NCBI GenBank assembly: GCA_963680875.1 | Contig: OY804586.1 | Location: 48,918,203-48,982,202 of the forward strand | Length of the DNA: 64,000 nucleotides | From: Bathymodiolus brooksi | Lineage: Eukaryota; Mollusca; Bivalvia; Mytilida; Modiolidae | Direction: 5' to 3' | Part shown: in pieces, positions 34,401 through 47,052 of the stretch | Numbering within the stretch: position 1 is the stretch's first letter | Layout: every line of letters begins with the position of its first letter | Program-made: the position numbers and the translations under genes | The notes under the pieces: generated by a model | The model's database searches: none | Told to the model about the DNA's origin: nothing | The model's input: only the letters and a program-made list of their open reading frames with translations

Positions 34401-37400
34401 CCACGGAAGGCTGAGGATTTAGTCTCATTACACGTAAGTGTTTCCAGTCACAAACCACGGAAGGCTGAGGATCTAGTCTCATTAGACGTGTTTTTAGTCA
34501 CAAACTACGGAAGGCTGAGGATTTAGTCTCATTACACGTAAGTGTTTCCAGTCACAAACCATGGAAGGCTGAGGATTTAGTCTCATTACACGTAAGTGTT
34601 TCCAGTAACAAACTACGGAAGGCTGAGGATTTAGTCTCATTGCACGTAAGTGTTTCCAGTTACAAACCACGGAAGGCTGAGGGTTTAATCTCGTTACACG
34701 TTTCTCTAGTCACATACCACGAAGGTTGAGGATTATAGTCTCATTACACGTAAGTGTTTCCAGTCACAAACCACGGAAGGCTGAGGATTTAGTCTCATTA
34801 CACGTAAGTGTTTCCAGTCACAAACCATGTAAGGCTGAGGATTTAGTCTCATTACACGTAAGTGTTTCCAGTAACAAACTACGGAAGGCTGAGGATTTAG
34901 TCTCATTGCACATAAGTGTTTCCAGTTACAAACCACGGAAGGCTGAGGATTTAGTCTCATTACGCATAAATGTTTCCAGTCACAAACCACGGAAGGCTGA
35001 GGATTTAGTCTCATTACGTGTAAGTGTTTCCAGTCACAAACCACGCAAGGCTGAGGATTTGGTCTCATTACACGTGTTTCCAGTCACATACGACGGATGT
35101 CTGAGGATTTAGTCTCATTACACGTAAGTGTTTCCAGTCACAAACCACGGAAGGCTGAGGATTTAGTCTCATTACACGTAAGAGTTTCCAGTCACATACC
35201 ACGAAAGGCTGAGGATTTAGTTGCATTACATGTAAGTGTTTACGGTCACAAACCATGGAAGGCTGAGGATTTAGTCTTATTACACGTAAGTGTTTAGTCA
35301 CAAACCACGGAAGGCTGAGTATTTAGTCTCATTACGCTTAAATGCTTCCAGTCACATACCACGGAAGGCTGAGGATTTAGTCTCATTACACGTAAGTATT
35401 TCCAGTCACAAACCACGGAAGGCTGAGGATTTAGTTTCAATACACGTAAGTGTTTCCAGTCAAACCACGGAAGGCTGAGGATTTAGTCTCATTACACGTA
35501 AGTGTTTCCAGTCACAAACCACGGAAGGCTGAGGATCTAGTCTCATTAGACGTGTTTTTAGTCACAAACTACGGAAGGCTGAGGATTTAGTCTCATTACA
35601 CGTAAGTGTTTCCAGTCACAAGCCACGGAAGGCTGAGGGTTTAATCTCGTTACACGTTTTTCTAGTCACATACCATGGAAGGCTGAGGATTTAGTCTCAT
35701 TACACGAAAGTATTTCCAGTCACAAACCACGGAAGGCTGAGGATTTAGTCTCATTACGTGCAAGTGTTTACAGTCTCAAACCACGGAAGGCTGATGATTT
35801 AGTCTTATTACACGTAAGTGTTTCCAGTCACAAACCATGGAAGGTTGAGGATTATAGTCTCATTACACGTAAGTGTTTCCAGTCTCGAACCACGGAAGAC
35901 TGAGGATTTAGTCTCATTACAGGTGTTTCCAGTCACAAACCACGGAAGTCTGAGGATTTAGTCTCATTACACGTAAGTGTTTCCAGTCACAAACCACGGA
36001 AGGCTGAGGATTTAGTCTCATTACATGTAAATGTTTCCAGTCACATACCACGAAAGGCTGAGGATATTGTTGCATTACATGTAAGTGTTTCGTCACAAAC
36101 CATGGAAGGCTGAGGATTTAGTATCATTACTCGTAAGTGTTTCCTGTCACAAACCATGGAAGACTGAGGATTTAGTCTCATTACACGTAAGTGTTTCCAG
36201 TCACAAACCATGGAAGGCTGAGGATTTAGTCTCATTACACGTAAGTGTTTCCAGTAACACACTACGGAAGGCTGAGAATTTAGTCTCATTACACGTAAGT
36301 CTTTCCAGTCACAAACCACGGAAGGCTGAGGATTTAGTTTCATTACACGTAAGTGTTTCCTGTCAAACCACGGAAGGCTGAGGATTTAGTCTCGTTACAC
36401 GTAAGTGTTTCCAGTCACAAACCACGGAAGGCTGAGGATCTAGTCTCATTAGACGTGTTTCTAGTCACAAACTACGGAAGGCTGAGGATTTAGTCTCAAT
36501 ACACGTAAGTGTTTCCAGTCACAAACCACAGAAGGCTGAGGATTTATTCTCATAACACGTGTTTCCAGTCACAAACCGCGGAAGGCTGAGTATTTAGTCT
36601 CATTACGCATAAGTGTTTCCAGTCACACACCACGGAAGGCTGAGGATTTAGTCTCATTACGTGTAAGTGTTTCCAGTCACAAACCACGGAAGGCTGAGGA
36701 TTTAGTCTCATTACACGTGTTTCCAGTCACATACCACGGAAGTCTGAGGATTTAGTCTCATTACACGTAAGTGTTTCCAGTCACAAACCACGGAAGGCTG
36801 AGGATTTAGTCTCATTACACGTAAATGTTTCCAGTCACATACCACGAAAGGCTGAGGATTTAGTCTTATTACACGTAAGTGTTTCGTCACAAACCATGGA
36901 AGGCTGAGGATTTAGTCTTATTACACGTAAGTGTTTAGTCACAAACCACGGAAGGCTGAGGATTTAGTCTCATTACACGTAAGTATTTCCAGTCACTAAC
37001 CACGGAAGGCTGAGGATTTAGTTTCAATACACGTAAGTGTTTCCAGTCAAACCACGGAAGGCTGAGGATTTAATCTCATTACACGTAAGTGTTTCCAGTC
37101 ACAAACCACGGAAGGCTGAGGATCTAGTCTCATTAGACGTGTTTTTAGTCACAAACTACGGAAGACTGAGGATTTAGTCTCATTACACGTAAGTGTTTCC
37201 AGTCACAAACCATGGAAGGCTGAGGATTTAGTCTCATTACACGTAAGTGTTTCCAGTAACAAACTACGGAAGGCTGAGGATTTAGTCTCATTGCACGTAA
37301 GTGTTTCCAGTTACAAACCACGGAAGGCTGAGGGTTTAATCTCGTTACACGTTTCTCTAGTCACATACCACGAAGGTTGAGGATTATAGTCTCATTACAC

Positions 37401-40400
37401 GTAAGTGTTTCCAGTCACAAACCACGGAAGGCTGAGGATTTAGTCTCATTACACGTAAGTGTTTCCAGTCACAAACCATGGAAGGCTGAGGATTTAGTCT
37501 CATTACACGTAAGTGTTTCCAGTAACAAACTACGGAAGGCTGAGGATTTAGTCTCATTGCACGTAAGTGTTTCCAGTTACAAACCACGGAAGGCTGAGGA
37601 TTTAGTCTCATTACGCATAAATGTTTCCAGTCACAAACCACGGAAGGCTGAGGATTTAGTCTCATTACGTGTAAGTGTTTCCAGTCACAAACCACGCAAG
37701 GCTGAGGATTTGGTCTCATTACACGTGTTTCCAGTCACATACGACGGATGTCTGAGGATTTAGTCTCATTACACGTAAGTGTTTCCAGTCACAAACCACG
37801 GAAGGCTGAGGATTTAGTCTCATTACACGTAAGAGTTTCCAGTCACATACCACGAAAGGCTGAGGATTTAGTTGCATTACATGTAAGTGTTTACGGTCAC
37901 AAACCATGGAAGGCTGAGGATTTAGTCTTATTACACGTAAGTGTTTAGTCACAAACCACGGAAGGCTGAGTATTTAGTCTCATTACGCTTAAATGCTTCC
38001 AGTCACATACCACGGAAGGCTGAGGATTTAGTCTCATTACACGTAAGTATTTCCAGTCACAAACCACGGAAGGCTGAGGATTTAGTTTCAATACACGTAA
38101 GTGTTTCCAGTCAAACCACGGAAGGCTGAGGATTTAGTCTCATTACACGTAAGTGTTTCCAGTCACAAACCACGGAAGGCTGAGGATCTAGTCTCATTAG
38201 ACGTGTTTTTAGTCACAAACTACGGAAGGCTGAGGATTTAGTCTCATTACACGTAAGTGTTTCCAGTCACAAGCCACGGAAGGCTGAGGGTTTAATCTCG
38301 TTACACGTTTTTCTAGTCACATACCATGGAAGGCTGAGGATTTAGTCTCATTACACGAAAGTATTTCCAGTCACAAACCACGGAAGGCTGAGGATTTAGT
38401 CTCATTACGTGCAAGTGTTTACAGTCTCAAACCACGGAAGGCTGATGATTTAGTCTTATTACACGTAAGTGTTTCCAGTCACAAACCATGGAAGGTTGAG
38501 GATTATAGTCTCATTACACGTAAGTGTTTCCAGTCTCGAACCACGGAAGACTGAGGATTTAGCCTCATTACGCGTAAGTGTTTCCAGTCACAAACCACGG
38601 AAGGCTGAGGATTTAGTCTCATTACACGTAAGTGTTTCCAGTCACAAACCATGGAAGGCTGAGGATTTAGTCTCATTACACGTAAGTGTTTCCAGTCACA
38701 AAATACGGAAGGCTGAGGATTTAGTCTCATTACACGTAAGTGTTTCCAGTCACAAACCACAGAAGGCTGAGGATTTAGTCTCATTACACGTGTTTCCAGT
38801 CACATACCACGGAAGTCTGAGGATTTAGTCTCATTACACGTAAGTGTTTCCAGTCACAAACCACGGAAGGCTGAGGATTTAGTCTCATTACACGTAAGTG
38901 TTTTCAGTCACAAACCACGGAAGGCTGAGGATTTAGTCTCATTACACGTAAGAGTTTCCAGTCACATACCACGAAAGGCTGAGGATTTAGTTGCATTACA
39001 TGTAAGTGTTTACAGTCACAAACCATGGAAGGCTGAGGATTTAGTCTTATTACACGTAAGTGTTTAGTCACAAACCACGGAAGGCTGAGGATTTAGTCTC
39101 ATTACGCGTAAATGCTTCCAGTCACATACCACGGAAGGCTGAGGATTTAGTCTCATTACACGTAAGTATTTCCAGTCACAAACCACGGAAGGCTGAGGAT
39201 TTAGTTTCAATACACGTAAGTGTTTCCAGTCAAACCACGGAAGGCTGAGGATTTAGTCTCATTACACGTAAGTGTTTCCAGTCACAAACCACGGAAAGCT
39301 GAGGATCTAGTCTCATTAGACGTGTTTTTAGTCACAAACTACGGAAGGCTGAGGATTTAGTCTCATTACACGTAAGTGTTTCCAGTCACAAGCCACGGAA
39401 GGCTGAGGGTTTAATCTCGTTACACGTTTTTCTAGTCACATACCATGGAAGGCTGAGGATTTAGTCTCATTACACGAAAGTATTTCCAGTCACAAACCAC
39501 GGAAGGCTGAGGATTTAGTCTCATTACGTGCAAGTGTTTACAGTCTCAAACCACGGAAGGCTGAGGATTTAGTCTTATTACACGTAAGTGTTTCCAGTCA
39601 CAAACCATGGAAGGTTGAGGATTATAGTCTCATTACACGTAAGTGTTTCCAGTCTCGAACCACGGAAGGCTGAGGATTTAGCCTCATTACGCGTAAGTGT
39701 TTCCAGTCACAAACCACGGAAGGCTGAGGATTTAGTCTCATTGCACGTAAGTGTTTCCAGTTACAAACCACGGAAGGCTGAGGATTTAGTCTCATTACGC
39801 ATAAATGTTTCCAGTCACAAACCACGGAAGGCTGAGGATTTAGTCTCATTACGTGTAAGTGTTTCCAGTCACAAACCACGGAAGGCTGAGGATTTAGTCT
39901 CATTACACGTGTTTCCAGTCACATACCACGGAAGTCTGAGGATTTAGTCTCATTACACATAAGTGTTTCCAGTCACAAACCACGGAAGGCTGAGGATTTA
40001 GTCTCATTACACGTAAGTGTTTTCAGTCACAAACCACGGAAGGCTGAGGATTTAGTCTCATTACACGTAAGAGTTTCCAGTCACATACCACGAAAGGCTG
40101 AGGATTTAGTTGCATTACATGTAAGTGTTTCCAGTCACAAACCATGGGAGGCTGAGGATTTAGTCTTATTACACGTAAGTGTTTAGTCACAAACGACGGA
40201 AGGCTGAGGATTTAGTCTCATTACGTGTAAGTGCTTCCCGTCACATACCACGGAAGGCTGAGGATTTAGTCTCATTACACGTAAGTGTTTCCAGTCAGAA
40301 ACCACGGAAGGCTGGGAATTGAGTCTCATTACACGTGTTTCCAGTCACAAACCACGGAAGGCTGGGAATTGAGTCTCATTACACGTAAGTGTTTCCAGTC

Positions 40401-40446
40401 ACAAACCACGGAAGGCTGAGGATTTAGTCTCATTACAGGTAAGTGT
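19414..40446. repeat. Satellite A, complete array (about 21 kb)
   Basis: About 390 tandem units of a 54-bp repeat (estimate from length). It has nested higher-order repeats: 2,332 bp (19602 to 21934, 20350 to 22682, 21170 to 23502), 3,893 and 3,790 bp (24162 to 28055, 25101 to 28891), 1,346 bp (26005 to 27351), 1,058 bp (31625 to 32683), 2,597 and 2,651 bp (33444 to 36041, 34726 to 37377, 35290 to 37941) and 1,119 bp (37941 to 39060). The unit is 18 codons long and lacks stops in one frame on each strand (HVSVSSHKPRKAEDLVSL forward, MRLNPQPSVVCDWKHLRV reverse). This gives long apparent reading frames broken by 2- and 4-bp indels. I read it as non-coding satellite. Confidence 0.95.
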
Positions 40447-41452
40447 TATACAGGGGTCTCTTTTTATTCACTGTCGTCAAAGAGCTCCGGTACAAGTCAA
40501 TTAGGAATGTTTGACATACAGGCGACGACAAAAAGTATGTATTATCATCATATAGTATTATTATATCTTTAATCCAGAAGATGTCGTTATCGGTCGATTA
40601 TTTTTGCTTATTTTTACCTATATATTACTGTAGTTATCTTCATCGATTACTCAGATATAGATAAAATGATGGACATAAACAATGAAAAATGCTAATAATG
40701 AGATTGAAATCATCAAATAAAGCTATAAAAAGTAGTTTATATGTGTAATTAAAGTACACAAACCCTTTGTAATGCTTATATACATGATAGTTTACACTGG
40801 CGTGCCACCATGAATAATTTTAGACTTGCTACAGTAAAAAACACAATGCTTATTTACGTACATTTGTTCCGGCTCTGTCAGCCACTACTTACCGGTTGGG
40901 TCGCAAAAATTGTGTTTCAGTAGAATCAGTTTTGTCTATGTAAAAAATTGAAAGAATAGCGAAAACAGCTCAATATCACAATTATGTTTCCTTTCTGTAA
41001 TTTATTTAAGGTTCATTATAATACTTGTCAAGGGTATGTTCGACTTGCAAATTGATAAAAAGAAAGAAAAACAAAATAAATGTCTTCAATGAATAAAAGT
41101 TGTGAAAAAAAAACAACAACAGCACATAGTCAAAATATTTTACATGTGGATGTTTTGTATAACATTAAAAGGAAGAAATACAAAACGGTTTGTGCAGAAT
41201 TGGCATTCACCAAGTCACCTTCGACAGAATGGTCATGATTTTGTATAGAACTTATAATTCTTTTTCTTTATTTGCTATGTAGTTGAATTATTGCAATATT
41301 CAAAGAGTGTTTAATCAAAAGTAGGAACTCTCACTGTTTATATTAATATCAAGTAACTCTTATTGTTTTGGATTATTTTTTGTTTTCAAATAATATATTG
41401 AAGGACAATAAGAAATTTTGATTAAAAACATTAATAAAAATGAAATAAAAAT

Positions 41453-41687
41453 AGGGAACCGCATCGGTAGCGTAATGGATAGCGTGCTCGCCTCGAGTGC
41501 GATAGATTGTGGGTACGAGCTGTGGTCTTGTCAAACAAAAGAATATAGAATTGGTATTTGTTGCTTCTTCGTTAAGAACGCAGCATTAAGGAGAAAGAGC
41601 AAAGACTGGTTGGCTCGGAATCAGAATAATGTGTCTGAGTGGAGCGACATATCTACCCAATGACTGTTGTTAGCTCACCTAGAAACA
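41453..41687 (+). mobile_element. tRNA-derived SINE, macro-repeat copy 2
   Basis: Identical by eye to 3596-3830, with A-box and B-box-like motifs retained. Confidence 0.7.
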
Positions 41688-41815
41688 GTAACAGGATTTA
41701 TGCTTATAAGCTTATAAACTTATAAGCGCGGACTTCACAGAGGACACAATCAAAAATGATAAGAGCAACGCTTGTTTCTGCTCTTTTTAGACAATTTGAC
41801 AGTTTTTTTGGGGCG

Positions 41816-41949
41816 ATAGATACAATATACGTACATTGTCGGAAAATATATAATTCATTTCCACTCGCTGCAAAACAGGTAAGAAAAACTCGTCAAAACT
41901 CGTATATATAAATTTTATATTTTCGACAATGTATATATATTGTCTATTT
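41816..41949. repeat. Hairpin element, macro-repeat copy 2
   Basis: Same inverted arms as 3959-4092. Confidence 0.55.
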
Positions 41950-43242
41950 TATTTCTCCCTCGTTTCACTCCTAAGAAAATATTTTTTTATTAACTAAAAT
42001 GATGTAATATAAATAAGACTCGACACAGTGTAATTCTTTTTGCATTAATATTGGTGGATGGGCGGGGGACTATAACATCCAAAGAACGAACTTTTGTCGT
42101 ATTGCAACTTGTAACGAACGTTGCATTAATCGAGTACACATAACATTTTCTTTATATACAAACTGCCAAAATCGTCTGTGCGGAAAGGAATTCAATACTA
42201 CAGCCTTTGTTAATTTGCTTATCTGTAATGTTAATGTAAACATTATACTGTGAAGAAACTTAAATATCGTATCCATGAAGTTATTTCCACAGAGTGACTT
42301 ACTTCGTTATCAACGAGTATAAAATTAAAATATTGCGTTATAAAAAGAATCTCCCACTACTCAATTGATGCGCCTGGACAGCTACTTAAAAGTGAGTGTA
42401 GCGTATTGAGCACCAACCGTGATGTCAGTGCCACAAAAAGCATTAAAAAATTCAAGTGTTCGCGACAGTAGCAATTTAACATAGAAACAACGATTTTTTT
42501 ATTGTACAAAGTAGCTGAAATTAGCAGACATGGCGAATATTCATACTATGGATCAGTATTTATCGCCTTTGAGATATTTCCTAATCATAACTATTGTTAA
42601 ATTGCAATATAATGCTCAATAACAATAAGATCAGTGGTATTTACATACTGACAAACCCGGTTATTTATAAATGACCCAACCGGTTTGTATACATGTTTAC
42701 ATTTTGACCAAGCCGGATTTCAAAAACATCTGTTGACATCATGTTTTAGGGTATAACTAGTTACTAATTGATTTTTCATCAACAAAATAGTATTTTTAAG
42801 TAAAATCAATCATTCATCAATATTTTTTTCTTTTTGGGCAACATTTAATTCATTCGTAAATGCAAGATATAGCGATAGTTCAGTTGATTGTAATAATTTT
42901 GAGGCCGGATACCTTATAACTTATAGAAAAATCTAATTTTGCACTGCAAAAATAAATGATATTTGGACAAAAAATTAAATTAATAATAATAACAATCATA
43001 AAGCATCATAATTCAAAACATTATATACACAGTATATTTATAAATACTTACGATAATTGTTCGTGTCTGCTTTAAAAATACCGCTTTAAAATATCCCGGA
43101 TGTTGACCAAACATTTTCGATCGGAGCTCTTTGACGACAGTGATATTGCCCTGTAGAAAATACCATGTACATGTGTGTCAACTTTTCTGAATTTTTCATT
43201 CGTTGCATCGGGGCAACGCCTAGCAAAAGGTACCAATCGCTA

Positions 43243-43757
43243 GTTATTACTGACTTCCAAGTTCCATTCAAAATGTAAGCTATATTTTTTCTACTAGAAT
43301 TGAAATAATTCATGGAAGCCATAGTTTGTATAATGTTTTAATATTGTTTTTGTTTAATTTAGTCATTACTGTTTCTGTAATTCGTTGTATAATGCGAAAT
43401 TTTCATTCGGGGAGGGAATCGGAACAGCCATATTCTTGCGTCCATGATAAGGCCAAATTATTTTACAAAATTACTGTAAATGCCCTATTAGAATTTAAAA
43501 ATAATTATCCGATGTCATGTTTTATGCTCATTTCAACATGGTTAGGCATTATATTTGTCTAAATTGTGTAAAGTATCAATGAATATAATTTCTCTCCATG
43601 TTAAAATGAGCATGAAACATGACATGGGAAAATGATTTCTTAAACAAAACCGCTAATAAAAATGGGTGAATCACTTAGATTTCCTTATTTTAAATCATTG
43701 TCTTTGAACTATCATTTTTTGTTAAATGTTCATCAATCATATTTTATCTTGATAACA
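43243..43757. repeat. Dispersed hairpin repeat, macro-repeat copy 2
   Basis: Same as 5386-5900; hairpin arms at 43500-43552 and 43579-43637. Confidence 0.75.
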
Positions 43758-44142
43758 TTATTTATATATATATATATAACCCATGATCTGATGGTGATAT
43801 TGGCATACATGTATTATGTAATAGGCACGGGCTACGAATACGACGGATACGTATTCGTAGCCTGGGTTCTACAAGTACGACGGGCGGAAGTTGTGACTAA
43901 TGATCAACTGGTTTCCGGACATGGACCCCTATTTTACGGAAATTAATCACGTATTGCTAGCATCTAGAGGCTACGAATACGACGGATTTGTGTTTTCTTA
44001 AATATAATGTTTTTAGACATTTATTACTGTGATACTATAAAGTTTAAAGAAAAAACATATACATAGATATTTTTAATTTAAGAATTATCATATACAATTT
44101 AAAATTTCAAGTAAGACAATGTATTAAATTAATGTTCAAAGT

Positions 44143-44363
44143 TATTTCAAGCAATTTCGGCAACACCAGTGGGTTTTTTCGGCGCAAAACGTAGGCCAAT
44201 ACATCTTAGATGGTACCAGTTGAGACAGATATCGCACGCAACACAATCTTCAGAATGCAGATCAGTTTGGCACACGCAACAGTCATAAACCGCGTTTTCT
44301 TTTTTAGTACTTATGATGTCTTTAAGGTGATTCCATGCCTCCTTTGAAAAGTACTTTTTAATG
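44143..44363 (-). pseudogene. Inverted frameshifted PHD exon fragment, copy 2
   Basis: Same 1-bp shortened A run as 6286-6506, so the frameshift predates the macro-duplication. Confidence 0.8.
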
Positions 44364-44371
44364 ACCAACAG

Positions 44372-45461
44372 ATGGCATCTCAGGTTGTTACCCATGAGAC
44401 GGCACCACCAGACATTACACTGGAAATTGTATCTCCAAAACTGTACACTCCTCAACCGATATCTGAAAACGGCAAGTCATAAATCTTTTTTTTTTCAAAT
44501 TCAACACGTATAGCATTTTTGTCTATGTCAAAATTACAGTATGACATTTGCTTTAACTTTAGATTTGTTTTTTCAGGTAGTCATTGTGAAATAACAGATA
44601 CTACAGAAAGTGAAACAGAACTGTCATCAACTGACGAACGGGAAGTGCTGACGGGTCGTGAGAAAGACAATACTACTGATACAGATGATGCAACTGAACC
44701 TATAACTGACAGACGAGGCGATAGTACGGTTGATGGTTAGTAATTTTGAATCTTTACCTTACTTTTACTTTTAAAATACTGCGGGGAACAATTTGAATAA
44801 GATACCCTCAATAATATTTTACATCATTTTTCAGGATTTTTGACAATGGAAAATCCTTCATACAAGCTCCACCTCCCCCCAAAGATGGTAATAAGAGGCA
44901 GGCCTAAGGGACTTGGTCTTTACCGGAAAAAGAAATCAACTAGACCTATCCCTTTCCGGAAGAAGACACCAGTTGAAAAGGAAAAAGGTAAGCTTGCGTT
45001 TACTGTTTATAAAACTGTTTGTACACTATTATGTATTTTCTGTTTATAGAATAATGTATATTAAAAATGTTCGTTATCAATCAAATTTATATATTTTTAT
45101 CTTTTCAGCTATGTTGTCATGGACTACTCGCCTTAAACCAGACTCGGAACTCCCGAAAGAATCATTGTCAGTTGATGCACTATTGAACATAGTGGATGTT
45201 TCAATTAAAGTCCTTGATGAAAACGTTAATTTGACTCGCATTAAAAAGTACTTTTCAAAGGAGGCATGGAATCACCTTAAAGACATCATAAGTACTAAAA
45301 AAGAAAACGCGGTTTATGACTGTTGCGTGTGCCAAACTGATCTGCATTCTGAAGATTGTGTTGCGTGCGATGTCTGTCTCAACTGGTACCATCTAAGATG
45401 TATTGGCCCACGTTTTGCGCGGAAAAAAACCCACTGGTGTTGCCGAAATTGCTTGAAATAA
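44372..45461 (+). CDS. Four-exon PHD-finger gene, macro-repeat copy 2
   Basis: Exons 44372-44471, 44577-44735, 44835-44987 and 45109-45461, with the same phases and the same 254-residue product as 6515-7604. I saw no difference inside the exons. The differences fall in introns: G at 44567 interrupts the polypyrimidine tract 10 bases before exon 2 (T in copy 1), and there are changes near 44807 and 44823 in intron 2. PHD zinc ligands and RGRPKG are intact. An unchanged coding sequence in two copies says nothing about selection here, because total divergence is so low. Confidence 0.65.
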
Positions 45462-46093
45462 CTTTGAACATTAATTTAATACATTGTCTTACTTGAAATT
45501 TTAAATTGTATATGATAATTCTTAAATTAAAAATATCTATGTATATTTTTTTCTTTAAACTTTATAGTATCACAGTAATAAATGTCTAAAAACAATATAT
45601 TTAAGAAAACACAAATCCGTCATATTCGTAGCCTCTAGATGCTAGCAATACGTGATTAATTTCCGTAAGATAGGGGTCCATGTCCGGAAACCGGTTGATC
45701 ATTAGTCACAACTTCCGCCCGTCGTACTTGTAGAACCCAGGCTACGAATACGTATCCGTCGTATTCGTAGCCTGTGCCTATGTAATATGTACAAATTAAT
45801 TATAATTTTAAATAAACTATAATATGGGGAAATCAGTTTAATTAAAATAAGTTAATAAATACTAATTCATATTTCAAAAAGTATACATTTTAAAATTTAA
45901 CTTTAGAAAAATTTTGCTTCTGACCAATGACAGTGATCAGTTTCAGTCACGTATAATGGTTGGCAAATTTCTCGAGCAGACACACGATTCTTCGCATAAA
46001 AATGTTTAGTTCCCCCTATCCACCCCAAATTTAATCCACCTTATGTACAATTTGTACCACTTGTATGCTGCCATATATCTTTCATGTTTTTTA

Positions 46094-47052
46094 GGTGGCC
46101 TTTTTTAATCGCCACCCCTTTTTAGCTCACCTGGCCCTTTGGGCCATGTGAGCAATTGCCATCACTTGGCGTCCGTCATGCGTCGTAAACTTTTTCAAAG
46201 ATCTTCTCCTCTGAAACTACTAGACCAATTGGAACCAAACTTGTTCTGAATCATCACTAGGGTCTCTAGTTTCAAAATCAAAATGGCCACCAATATAAAA
46301 ATTCAAAAATGAAAAGATTTCAATGGAAATGGATATTTACAGGAAATAAGACCAATATCCCATGCAGAGTTGTCGGTCCTTGCAGGCTCTTTATCTCTGT
46401 AGACATCTCAAAAGTAGTTCCAAAACATGTGATCATGTAACGAACAATCATGTGATAATTTTTAATGTAGATATTCAAAAGCTTGCCTTTGACAATGCCT
46501 CAACACGATGTTCTTGTCATAATCTTTAACAATTGTATCTAATGTTGAGATATTATCGGATGATTAAGTAAACCAAATTACTCAGAATAGGAAAACGTTT
46601 CACAAAAATATAGTCCCTATAAACATAGCTTTTTTTAAATGGTATTTCTCCTCAAATAAAATCATATTTCACGTCAAAACTAAAGATATATGCAAAAAAG
46701 ACGAATAGCATCTTAGAAGCAAAATCTAGTGTATATTAATATTTTACAAGAATCTTGTAAAATCGAGACGTTTACAGAGATAGAGAGCCTGCAAGGACCG
46801 ACAACTCTGTATGGGAAATTGGAAGTAAGACATGCTGCACCATATGGCGACCATTTTGATTTGCTATGGTTGCCATTTTGGACGAAATTTGGTTTCCAAG
46901 TAGATTATGATGTTGTGAATTGATATCCATCGTTGGTTGCTATGGTGGCAATTTTGAATCCAAAATGGCCACCAAAATACAAAATCCTCCGATTGGGACA
47001 AAATTTGGTATGAGTTGTAATCCAACTTCCTAACTTATTGAGCCACCTGGGC
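46094..47052. repeat. AGCTCACCTGG-family repeat, macro-repeat copy 2
   Basis: Matches 8237-9195. Base 46379 is C where copy 1 (8522) has T; the C pairs better with the inverted arm at 46774-46825, so the copy-2 base is probably ancestral. Confidence 0.7.

Larger units (their letters stand above)
40451..43153. mobile_element. Second copy of the TIR-bounded segment at the satellite-A edge
   Basis: Same as 2594-5296, with the 21-bp inverted pair at 40469-40489 and 43122-43142. Here the complete satellite-A array lies on its left. Confidence 0.45.
43824..45778. mobile_element. Long-TIR PHD element, macro-repeat copy 2
   Basis: Same structure as 5967-7921, with TATGTAATA at 43815-43823 and 45779-45787. 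Because the target duplication and flanks are shared, this copy arose by duplication of the surrounding block and not by a new transposition. Confidence 0.75.

Noticed and set aside
19414..40446. CRISPR-like array
   Set aside because: Units are contiguous and there are no unique spacers between conserved repeats; the context is eukaryotic.
19414..40446. AACCACGGAAGG in satellite A as a RUNX/ETS composite enhancer
   Set aside because: Such short motifs are expected by chance in a repeat consensus, and nothing else supports regulatory function.
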